DNA from: an uncultured Algibacter sp. | GTDB taxonomy: Bacteria > Bacteroidota > Bacteroidia > Flavobacteriales > Flavobacteriaceae | DNA: 64,000 bases | Reading direction: 5' to 3' | Assembly (NCBI RefSeq): GCF_947487605.1 | Contig: NZ_CANKXK010000002.1 | Coordinates: 124,001 to 188,000 of the forward strand | Shown: one piece after another, positions 35,998-42,557 of the stretch | Layout: each line of letters starts with the position of its first letter | Numbering within the stretch: the stretch's first letter is position 1 | Program-made: the position numbers and the translations under genes | The notes under the pieces: model-generated | What the model was told of the DNA's origin: nothing | Databases searched by the model: none | The model's input: the letters and a program-made list of their open reading frames with translations, nothing else

Positions 35998-36933
35998 TTA
36001 GTTATTGTTATTTGAATTAAGAAGAATAATACCTGTTTCTTTATCAACAGAATACGATAACCCCATTGGCACAGAGATAGTTTTTAAGGCTAATTTTAAA
36101 TCTTTATGTGTGAAAGCTCCTGTAAAACGTTTATTACTATCTATGTTAGATTTATCAAGCGTAATATTGAATTGATTTTCTAAAGACATTAATACCTGAT
36201 TTATAGGTGTATTTTTAAACGTGCTTTCTCCTAAAGTCCAGTTTGATTCGGTTAAGGCAAAATCCCATTCTTCCAAACTGTTATTTACTACACGAACAGC
36301 GTCTCCAGGTAAAAGAATAACATTTTTCTTTAAAACGGTACTTGTTACTCTTACTTTACCTTCCATACACTGTACTTCAAAATAAGAATCACGAGAAATT
36401 ACATTAAATTCTGTACCTAGTACTTCTACCATTCCAACATCTGTAAAAACTTTAAAAGACTCTCCTTTTTCAACATCGAAAAAAGCTTCTCCATCTAATT
36501 GTAAAGCACGATTAGATTTCCATCCTAATGTTTTATAATCTAGATGACTATTTGCATTAAGCTTTACTTCAGAATTATCTGGAAGCACAACAGCCAATTG
36601 CTCACTAAATCCTGTTTCAAAATGCGATTTCATTGTCATTACATAAAATAAACCAAATGCAATAACTACTGCAGCGGCAGCATATGCCCAATTGGGTATA
36701 AGTTTAACAACTTTCCCTTTAGGTCTTGTTGATTGTAAATTATTTAGTTCTTGTAATTTGTTTAATAGTGCTTGATCGTTAAAAGTAGGTGCTTTTAGAT
36801 TTTGGGACGCATCATTAATTCTTTTAAGAACGGGATAATCATCAGATTTTTGAAACTTTTCTAGCTCTTGCGGAGATAAATCTCCCGCAATCCAACGTGC
36901 TAAAAAAGCATTGTCTTTAATATATTTCTCCAT
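35998..36933 (-). CDS. FecR family anti-sigma factor
   Basis: A 311-residue FecR-type regulator with one membrane helix at about 83-100 (PNWAYAAAAVVIAFGLFYVM). The cytosolic N-terminus contains the ARWIAGDLSPQELEKFQ sigma-binding segment. The periplasmic FecR domain follows, with VVLPDNSEVKLNANSHLDY and DGEAFFDVEKGESFKVFTDV. A C-terminal DUF4974-type domain carries TFKNTPINQVLMSLENQFNI. It transmits the signal from the receptor STN domain to the ECF sigma factor encoded upstream. It is spaced 52 bp from the sigma gene, and the gap contains a promoter-like motif. Confidence 0.93.
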   Translation of the reverse strand: MEKYIKDNAFLARWIAGDLSPQELEKFQKSDDYPVLKRINDASQNLKAPTFNDQALLNKLQELNNLQSTRPKGKVVKLIPNWAYAAAAVVIAFGLFYVMTMKSHFETGFSEQLAVVLPDNSEVKLNANSHLDYKTLGWKSNRALQLDGEAFFDVEKGESFKVFTDVGMVEVLGTEFNVISRDSYFEVQCMEGKVRVTSTVLKKNVILLPGDAVRVVNNSLEEWDFALTESNWTLGESTFKNTPINQVLMSLENQFNITLDKSNIDSNKRFTGAFTHKDLKLALKTISVPMGLSYSVDKETGIILLNSNNNN

Positions 36934-36953
36934 TATTTGTATGTTCTTATAAT

Positions 36954-36985
36954 ATATAAACAGTTGGAGTTCATTTTACCCTACT
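36954..36985 (-). promoter_or_regulatory. Candidate ECF-sigma promoter ahead of fecR (copy 1)
   Basis: Reading leftward from just after the sigma-factor stop codon: AGTAGGGT, 12 bases, then AACTGT and an AT stretch. The same two boxes with the same 12-base spacing occur on the other strand at 37555-37590. The two-box form with a G-rich upstream element suggests an ECF-type promoter recognised by the sigma factor encoded next to it. That assignment is inference. Confidence 0.5.
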
Positions 36986-37498
36986 TTAAATGTTACCTAA
37001 TTTTTCTCTTAATGTAATTAAAGCCAAACTCATACGTTTTTCAACTGCTTTAACTGAAACACCTACTATTTCAGAAATTTCAGAATATTTCTTTTTATCA
37101 ATTCTACTCAATAAGAATACTTCTCGTTGCTTTTCAGGCAAATCGGCAATTACTTTTTTTAGCTTTATCATAAACTCTTGCTCCTCCATTAAAAATTCTG
37201 GAGATTCATTTGTTCTATCATTAAAAGATAACGATTGATGTTGAAGCACTATTTTTTTATGAGCTACTTCATTTAAAAAAAGATTTCGGGCTACGGTATA
37301 TAAATAGGACTTTGCTTTATCAAATATTACTTTAGAGCAATTGTACCAAAGTTTAACAAATGTGTCTTGAACAATATCTTCTGCCTGCTGTCTATCGCCA
37401 CATTTGTAATACACAAAATTAAAAAGCGATTTAGAGTGAGTTCTAAATAGATGCTCGTAGTTTATTTCCTCACAGACAGATTTGGTTTCCTTATTCAT
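36986..37498 (-). CDS. FecI-like ECF RNA polymerase sigma factor
   Basis: A 170-residue sigma-70 family protein with regions 2 and 4 only. Region 2 contains LFNFVYYKCGDRQQAEDIVQ and DTFVKLWYNCSKVI. Region 4 contains VIADLPEKQREVFLLSRIDK and the helix-turn-helix KKYSEISEIVGVSVKAVEKR. This is the standard size of Bacteroidota FecI-type factors. It should direct transcription of the receptor locus when released by the FecR-like protein encoded downstream. It is the first gene of the fecI-fecR-receptor set. Confidence 0.93.
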   Translation of the reverse strand: MNKETKSVCEEINYEHLFRTHSKSLFNFVYYKCGDRQQAEDIVQDTFVKLWYNCSKVIFDKAKSYLYTVARNLFLNEVAHKKIVLQHQSLSFNDRTNESPEFLMEEQEFMIKLKKVIADLPEKQREVFLLSRIDKKKYSEISEIVGVSVKAVEKRMSLALITLREKLGNI

Positions 37499-37849
37499 AT
37501 ATGCATAAAAGTACGTAGGTCTTATTGTTCAAAATTAAAAAAATTAAACTAATAAGTAGGGTGTTTTCTTTTTTAACTGTTATACATATAAACGAAGTTG
37601 TTTAGCCCCAAATAACAAACGAGATTTTTTTAGCCCCAAGCTAAGCCCTTATTTACTTTTAACTTACCTACATTTTATGGATTTTCGCAATTCCATGTCT
37701 TAAAATAATATTTGAGATTTGGTTTAAATAGTAATGAAGAATTACATGGTATTGCATTCAGGTTTAATTACCTGAAAAGGTTGAGTTAGCTAATTTGCGC
37801 CAAAGCATGTCCCCAATCAATAAGACTTTGTCGCAAATTTGCAACTTAA
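37499..37849. other. 351-bp intergenic region between divergent sigma-factor and DUF6438 genes
   Basis: No gene is visible. It holds the second copy of the promoter-like motif (37555-37590, plus strand) and an 11-base direct repeat TTTAGCCCCAA at 37601-37611 and 37629-37639, 28 bp apart. The rest is AT-rich with no clear promoter for the sigma gene. A palindrome GCAAATTTGC lies at 37833-37842, shortly before the DUF6438 start. Confidence 0.6.
37555..37590 (+). promoter_or_regulatory. Candidate ECF-sigma promoter pointing toward the DUF6438 gene (copy 2)
   Basis: AGTAGGGT at 37555-37562, a 12-base spacer, and AACTGT at 37575-37580 followed by TATACATATA. Both boxes and the spacer length are identical to copy 1 at 36954-36985, but the orientation is rightward, away from the sigma gene and toward the DUF6438 gene 260 bp downstream. 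Confidence 0.45.
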
Positions 37850-38293
37850 ATGAAAAAGAATGTTGAACCGATAGACAAAGTTGCTATGACTTTATTAACG
37901 TCTTATTTTGTGAGTAAGCAAGAAAAATTAAAAGATACAAATGACGCCTTTTTAAGTTTGTCTAAAGGTAAATGTCAAAATAATTGCCCCGTTTACGATT
38001 TGTGGATTTTTGAAAACGGTCAAGTTATTTATAAAGGCATTGAGAATGTAATAAAATTAGGTGTTCACACAACCACTATATCGACAGATATTGTTAGACA
38101 AATGAACGATTTTATTTTAAACTCTAATTCAAGAGATATTGGTGATGCTAAGGGTAGAGACAACCCTTTAACTATAATAAAATTTAATAATAAAAAGATT
38201 GTGTTTCAATCGCAAAGAGCAAAAGGGAATTTATTAGAATTAAATAATCTGCTCGAGCATATTGCAAATATGATAAACGAAGACAACAATTAA
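37850..38293 (+). CDS. DUF6438-type small protein
   Basis: A 147-residue protein with no signal peptide or membrane segment. LSLSKGKCQNNCPVYDLWIF at about 36-55, followed by ENGQVIYKGIENV, matches the opening of the DUF6438 domain. In that domain a G-x-C-x-x-x-C-P-x-Y box precedes a beta-meander. The two Cys could form a disulfide or bind metal. Function is unknown. It is the only plus-strand gene near the sigma locus and is followed at once by a strong terminator, so it is monocistronic. Many relatives carry a lipoprotein signal; this one seems to lack it, which may mean a different start or a cytosolic form. Confidence 0.7.
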   Translation: MKKNVEPIDKVAMTLLTSYFVSKQEKLKDTNDAFLSLSKGKCQNNCPVYDLWIFENGQVIYKGIENVIKLGVHTTTISTDIVRQMNDFILNSNSRDIGDAKGRDNPLTIIKFNNKKIVFQSQRAKGNLLELNNLLEHIANMINEDNN

Positions 38294-38343
38294 AATATAA
38301 AAAAACAAATAAAAGAGAATGAGGGTTCAAGCTTTTATTGTGT

Positions 38344-38377
38344 ACCTCCGCTAAACCTTACTAGCGGAGGTTTTTTA
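38344..38377 (+). terminator. Rho-independent terminator of the DUF6438 gene
   Basis: A perfect 10-bp stem (ACCTCCGCTA pairing with TAGCGGAGGT) with an 8-base loop and a run of six T at 38371-38376. It lies 50 bp after the stop codon. Confidence 0.9.
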
Positions 38378-38400
38378 TTTAAAATCTTATCTACTTAAAA

Positions 38401-38435
38401 AATAAAAAAGCCTGCTCAATTATTTAAGCAGACTA
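38401..38435 (-). terminator. Probable terminator of the OmpH-like gene
   Basis: On the minus strand a short stem (GTCTGCT against AGCAGGC, one mismatch) around a 10-base AT-rich loop is followed by TTTTTTATT. It lies about 32 bp past the OmpH-like stop codon. Confidence 0.5.
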
Positions 38436-38466
38436 TTTAATGTTTTGTTTATTAGGTTGTTACGTG

Positions 38467-38985
38467 TTACTTCAACTCGTAATTAGCATTCAAAGCATCC
38501 AATATGGTTTGTGTTAAATCGTTCTCTTCAGCACCGTAAAGTACAGAAGCAGCTGCATCACTAGTCCCCAAGATATAGGTGTAATTATTTGTTTTACCGT
38601 AATCTTTTACAAAATCTTTCACTTTAATAATTAATGAATCGATTTCTGTTTGAAATGCTTGTCCTAGTTGTTGCTGTTCAAATTGCATTTGTTGTTGCAA
38701 TACTTGTTGCTTTTGTTGTAAACCAGACATTAATTCCTGAGCCTTTTTTTGACTAGAATTTCTAGCAGTAATTTGTGTTTGCTGAACTTCTAATTGAAAT
38801 GCTTGACTAATACTGTCTGCTTTTTTCTTCCAAACTTCTTCTTTAGCTTGAAACTTTGCTTCTACATCTTTCTTTTCTTGATACTCATTAATAACTGTTC
38901 CATTATCTACATAACCAATCTTTTTTTCTTTTTGGCAAGAAGTTATTATAACTGCAACTAATAGTAAGTAAATTATATTCTTCAT
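38467..38985 (-). CDS. OmpH/Skp family protein with lipoprotein signal
   Basis: A 172-residue protein with a lipobox (MKNIIYLLLVAVIITSCQKE, Cys at 17). After it comes the OmpH start KKIGYVDNGTVINEYQEKKD and a long Gln-rich coiled-coil at about 40-120 (QKKAQELMSGLQQKQQVLQQ). The C-terminal YILGTSDAAASVLYGAEEND is the usual second half of the Skp body. Skp trimers hold unfolded outer-membrane proteins like tentacles. A lipid anchor is unlike enterobacterial Skp, which is soluble, so this variant would be membrane-tethered. It is monocistronic, with a -7 element 23 bp upstream. Confidence 0.87.
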   Translation of the reverse strand: MKNIIYLLLVAVIITSCQKEKKIGYVDNGTVINEYQEKKDVEAKFQAKEEVWKKKADSISQAFQLEVQQTQITARNSSQKKAQELMSGLQQKQQVLQQQMQFEQQQLGQAFQTEIDSLIIKVKDFVKDYGKTNNYTYILGTSDAAASVLYGAEENDLTQTILDALNANYELK

Positions 38986-39007
38986 TTCTAAACATTTAAT
39001 ATTCCGA

Positions 39008-39015
39008 CAAAAGTA
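39008..39015 (-). promoter_or_regulatory. -7 promoter element of the OmpH-like gene
   Basis: The minus strand reads TACTTTTG (CAAAAGTA on the plus strand), a perfect TAnnTTTG element 22 bp upstream of the ATG. No TTG box is evident at the usual distance. Confidence 0.45.
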
Positions 39016-39211
39016 ACAAAGTAGGTCTTATTTTAAAATGGTTTTGCTTGGATTTTAACACATAAGAATTATTTATACTAAAACAACTTAAAATAGTTAA
39101 TATTTATAAAAATTGAATCGATTTAAGGCGCTTTAAGAGGTTTTTAAAAATAACCTAGGGTTGTTTATGTGTGTTCAATAAAAATTAAAATAAAGATTGT
39201 TATATTGAGTT

Positions 39212-40072
39212 TTAGCTGTTTCTAACTAAATAAATTAATGATGAGGCTTCTCTAGTTTTAATTGCTTTTATATTTGAAAGCAACCCAATCCAAAATCCAT
39301 TAATAGGATTTATTTTACCTGACCTATATTTTTCTGAAAGCATACATACATAAAAAGCATCAAACCACATGGGTTTTGTTTTAGTCACTTTCATGAGTTG
39401 CTTCAAAACTAATTTAGAAAGAGATTCTTTATTAAAATGCCAAAGGTGTCTTGGCACATCGTAAGCCGCCCAAAATTGTTTATAATGTTTAGCATCATAA
39501 CTTTTATAATTTGGAACAGCTATTATTAAAGTTCCTTTTGGCTTTAAAAGCTTTTTAAATATTGAAATGTGTTCTTCTAAATTTGGCAAATGCTCTAGGA
39601 CATGCCAAAGGGTAATCACATCAAAACTATTAGCTTCAAACTTTGAAAGCTGATCTACTTTGAAAACCGAATTATTTGTTTTTTTATTGGCTATTTTTCT
39701 GGCCTGATCATTTGGTTCTATGCCAAAAATATTCCAATTATTTTGTAACGCTATTTGTAAAAAATCTCCTGTGCCACATCCAACATCTAGAAGATTCTTT
39801 TCCTTTGATGAAAAAGAATTAATTAAGTTTAGTTTCTTTTTTAAAGAAATTATTCTAACTAAATGATATACTTTTTCGAATAGATTTCTTTTTGAATCTG
39901 TATGCGAAATATAGTCTTCACTTTTATAATATTCAGGCAATTTATCTGAAGATGGTTGTGGTGTGGTTTCCAAAAAACCGTGTTCTGAATTTCGGATTAA
40001 TTCGAATTCTTCTCCTGAAACCGAGTGGTCTTTTACTTTTAAATGAGTATGATTTGAGTTTTGTTTTACCAC
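39212..40072 (-). CDS. Class I SAM-dependent methyltransferase
   Basis: A 286-residue protein. The SAM-binding motif I is NLLDVGCGTGDFLQIALQNN at about 90-109, with IFGIEPNDQARKIA as the motif II Glu and FDVITLWHVLEHLPNLEEHI as motif IV/post-I. The N-terminal 80 residues are an accessory segment; the VKDHSVSGEEFELIRNSEHG stretch followed by TTPQPSSDKLPEYYKSEDY is typical of the Methyltransf_23-type proteins of Bacteroidota. The substrate is unknown; these enzymes often act on lipids, quinones or glycans. It lies downstream of mnmG but is separated from it by a palindromic repeat and a parS-like site. Confidence 0.85.
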   Translation of the reverse strand: MVKQNSNHTHLKVKDHSVSGEEFELIRNSEHGFLETTPQPSSDKLPEYYKSEDYISHTDSKRNLFEKVYHLVRIISLKKKLNLINSFSSKEKNLLDVGCGTGDFLQIALQNNWNIFGIEPNDQARKIANKKTNNSVFKVDQLSKFEANSFDVITLWHVLEHLPNLEEHISIFKKLLKPKGTLIIAVPNYKSYDAKHYKQFWAAYDVPRHLWHFNKESLSKLVLKQLMKVTKTKPMWFDAFYVCMLSEKYRSGKINPINGFWIGLLSNIKAIKTREASSLIYLVRNS

Positions 40073-40091
40073 TAATTCACTAATATTTTTC

Positions 40092-40128
40092 TAAGACCCA
40101 ACAGGTTTTTGAAACCTATCAGGTCTTA
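40092..40128. repeat. Two-step palindromic repeat (REP-like)
   Basis: TAAGACC, a 4-base bulge, AGGTTT, a 3-base loop, AAACCT, a 4-base bulge, GGTCTTA. The hairpin is symmetric about 40110. Palindromes of the form AGACC(T)..AGGTTTT..AACCT..GGTCT are, in my recollection, dispersed in Flavobacteriaceae genomes. It lies between mnmG and the methyltransferase gene, where it could also act as a transcription stop. Confidence 0.6.
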
Positions 40129-40149
40129 TTAAAAGAAACTTATTTTAGA

Positions 40150-40165
40150 CGTTCCACGTGGAACA
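40150..40165. promoter_or_regulatory. parS-type ParB-binding palindrome (left of mnmG)
   Basis: GTTCCACGTGGAAC, a perfect 14-bp palindrome at 40151-40164, in the 65-bp space before the methyltransferase-side repeat. The 16-bp consensus TGTTCCACGTGGAACA is matched at 15 positions (C instead of the first T). This is the established chromosomal centromere sequence of many bacteria, with Pseudomonas-type sites being identical. Confidence 0.75.
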
Positions 40166-40193
40166 TATTAAATTATAAATATTGGTTATCGAC

Positions 40194-42068
40194 TTATCTT
40201 CCCATATAAACCAACAAAACCGAAATATCGTTTGGTGAAACCCCACTAATTCTAGATGCTTGGGATACCGTTGTTGGTTGAATATTTTTTAGCTTTTCAC
40301 GTGCTTCAAAACTCATAGATTTGATTTGCGAATAATCAAAATTCTCTGGGATTTTCACATATTCTAAGCGCGTTAGTTTATCAGCATTATTCTTTTCCTT
40401 GGCAATATATCCTGCATACTTAACTTGAATTTCGGCTTGCTCAATAACTTCCCTATCCAAATTATTATCTTGAATATATGCCTCAACACTTTCTACTAGT
40501 CTAACATCATTCATCTCAATATTTGGTCTAGCAAATACTTTAAATAACTTTCCTGATTGCTTTACTGGAGATGAATTTTTACGCTCTAAAATGGGGTTTA
40601 TAACTTCGGGTTTTACACTTTGGGTTTCAAAAAAGTTAACAAATTTTTCGGCAGCTTCATGTTTTTCTTCCATACGTTTTAAACGTTTTTCAGAAGCCAA
40701 CCCTAATTCAAATCCCTTAGGTGTTAATCTTAAATCGGCATTATCCTGACGCAATAGCGTTCTATATTCTGCTCTTGATGTAAACATTCTATAAGGCTCT
40801 TCTGTACCTTTAGTAATTAAATCATCAATTAAAACACCAATATAAGCTTCATCCCTTTTTAAAGTAAACGCATCCTTTTCTTGAACTTTTAAACTCGCAT
40901 TTATACCAGCCATTAATCCTTGAGACGCTGCTTCTTCATAACCCGTAGTACCATTAATCTGTCCTGCAAAATACAAGCCTTCAACAAGCTTAGTTTCTAA
41001 AGTATGCTTTAACTGCGTTGGCGGAAAATAATCATATTCTATAGCATAACCTGGTCTGAAGAATTTTACGTTTTCAAAACCAACAACAGAACGTAGGGCT
41101 TTAAATTGAACATCTTCAGGTAAAGATGTAGAAAATCCATTTACATAAACTTCACACGTATTCCAACCTTCAGGCTCAATGAATAATTGATGTCTATCTT
41201 TATCAGCAAAACGATTAATTTTATCCTCTATTGATGGGCAATATCTCGGGCCTAAACTTTTAATTCTACCATTAAACATAGGCGACCTATCAAAACCTTC
41301 ACGAAGTAAATCATGCACCTCAAGACTAGTGTAAGTCATATAACAAGAACGTTGATTTGCTAATGGCTTTGTAATATCCAAATAAGAAAACTTTTCAGGA
41401 TCTTGATCTCCTGGTTGCTCTATCATTTTAGAATAATCTAAACTTCTTCCATCAACTCTAGGTGGTGTTCCCGTTTTCATTCTACCAGAATCAAAACCTA
41501 AACCCACAAGCTGTTCTGTAATTCCAGTTGCCGCTCTCTCACCTGCTCTTCCGCCACCAAAATTTTTATCCCCTATATGAATTAAGCCATTTAAAAAAGT
41601 ACCGTTTGTAAGGACAACAGACTTTGCCTTTATTTCAATTCCTAAAGAAGTTTTTACACCAACAACTTTATGATTTTCTATGATGAGACCAGAAACCATT
41701 TCTTGATAAAAATCAAGATTTGGAGTCCCCTCTAAAAGCAATCTCCAATCTTCTGCAAAACGCATTCTATCACTCTGCACTCTTGGGCTCCACATTGCAG
41801 GCCCTTTAGATTTATTTAGCATTTTAAACTGAATAGCTGATGTATCAGATACTATGCCGCTGTAACCCCCTAGTGCATCAATTTCTCGAACAATTTGGCC
41901 TTTAGCAATGCCTCCCATAGCGGGGTTACACGACATTTGAGCAATGTTTTGTAAGTTCATGGTAACAAGCAATGTTTTGCTTCCCATATTTGCAGCAGCA
42001 GCAGCAGCTTCACTACCAGCGTGACCTGCTCCAACTACTATAACATCATAAACCTCGTTAAACATCAT
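40194..42068 (-). CDS. mnmG: tRNA uridine 5-carboxymethylaminomethyl modification enzyme MnmG
   Basis: A 624-residue FAD protein (GidA) of normal length. The Rossmann loop VIVVGAGHAGSEAAAAAANM starts at residue 10 (GAGHAG 13-18). SCNPAMGGIAKGQIVREIDA follows, and GRAGERAATGITEQL and FKTG-like RMKTGTPPRVDGR are diagnostic. The C-terminal domain ends ASRISGVSPNDISVLLVY. With MnmE it modifies the wobble uridine of several tRNAs. The ATG could be either of two adjacent codons at 42068 or 42065. The gene is bracketed by two parS-type palindromes, which fits the classic gidA-near-origin arrangement. Confidence 0.97.
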   Translation of the reverse strand: MMFNEVYDVIVVGAGHAGSEAAAAAANMGSKTLLVTMNLQNIAQMSCNPAMGGIAKGQIVREIDALGGYSGIVSDTSAIQFKMLNKSKGPAMWSPRVQSDRMRFAEDWRLLLEGTPNLDFYQEMVSGLIIENHKVVGVKTSLGIEIKAKSVVLTNGTFLNGLIHIGDKNFGGGRAGERAATGITEQLVGLGFDSGRMKTGTPPRVDGRSLDYSKMIEQPGDQDPEKFSYLDITKPLANQRSCYMTYTSLEVHDLLREGFDRSPMFNGRIKSLGPRYCPSIEDKINRFADKDRHQLFIEPEGWNTCEVYVNGFSTSLPEDVQFKALRSVVGFENVKFFRPGYAIEYDYFPPTQLKHTLETKLVEGLYFAGQINGTTGYEEAASQGLMAGINASLKVQEKDAFTLKRDEAYIGVLIDDLITKGTEEPYRMFTSRAEYRTLLRQDNADLRLTPKGFELGLASEKRLKRMEEKHEAAEKFVNFFETQSVKPEVINPILERKNSSPVKQSGKLFKVFARPNIEMNDVRLVESVEAYIQDNNLDREVIEQAEIQVKYAGYIAKEKNNADKLTRLEYVKIPENFDYSQIKSMSFEAREKLKNIQPTTVSQASRISGVSPNDISVLLVYMGR

Positions 42069-42086
42069 TGTTCTTTTTAATTAAGC

Positions 42087-42104
42087 ATGTTCCACGTGGA
42101 ACAT
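42087..42104. promoter_or_regulatory. parS-type ParB-binding palindrome (mnmG 5' leader)
   Basis: ATGTTCCACGTGGAACAT, a perfect 18-bp palindrome containing the full 16-bp parS consensus TGTTCCACGTGGAACA. It lies between the mnmG -7 element (42122-42129) and the mnmG ATG (42068), that is, in the untranslated leader. It is the stronger of the two copies flanking mnmG. Confidence 0.85.
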
Positions 42105-42121
42105 TTAAATAATTAAGTTTG

Positions 42122-42129
42122 CAAATATA
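42122..42129 (-). promoter_or_regulatory. -7 promoter element of mnmG
   Basis: The minus strand reads TATATTTG followed by C (CAAATATA on the plus strand), a perfect TAnnTTTG element 53 bp upstream of the mnmG ATG. The parS palindrome sits just downstream of the predicted transcription start. Confidence 0.55.
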
Positions 42130-42140
42130 CGTTGAAATCT

Positions 42141-42557
42141 TTAATTCTTCTGAAGTATTGACAAGTAGTGATTTTCCTTTGCTCTCATGACTTCTGCATC
42201 TGAACTTGTTTTGTCTTTATAGCCACAATAATGCAACACACCATGAATGATAACACGGTTTAATTCTTCATCAAAAGAAACACCAAAATCTTTAGCATTA
42301 TCTCTAACCCTTTCTACAGAAATAAAAATATCGCCTTGTATTAATTTTCCCATAGAATAATCAAAGCTAATAATATCTGTAAGTGTGTCATGATTTAAGA
42401 ACTCAACGTTCAATTTATGCAAATATTCGTCATTGCAAAACACATAACTAATTTCTTCTAACTTAAATCCTTCAGAGGAAATAGCATTAGAAATCCATTT
42501 AGAAATCTCATCTTCTGTTTCTAACTTAAATGTTGTTTCGTAATTGAAATTAATCAT
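42141..42557 (-). CDS. ybeY: Endoribonuclease YbeY
   Basis: A 138-residue YbeY/UPF0054 protein involved in 16S rRNA maturation and ribosome quality control. The metal site HGVLHYCGYKDKT starts at His105, with His109 as the second ligand. The third ligand, a His in Proteobacteria (GYDH), is an Asp here (GYKD). I have seen this form in other Bacteroidota and it should still bind zinc. NVEFLNHDTLTDIISFDY is the family's upstream signature. It overlaps the DUF4175 gene by 8 bp, so the two are co-translated. Confidence 0.93.
   Translation of the reverse strand: MINFNYETTFKLETEDEISKWISNAISSEGFKLEEISYVFCNDEYLHKLNVEFLNHDTLTDIISFDYSMGKLIQGDIFISVERVRDNAKDFGVSFDEELNRVIIHGVLHYCGYKDKTSSDAEVMRAKENHYLSILQKN

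Noticed and set aside
40294-40307. CACGTG half-site inside the end of mnmG
   Set aside because: The flanks do not form the 14-bp palindrome; only the central six bases and one side fit parS.
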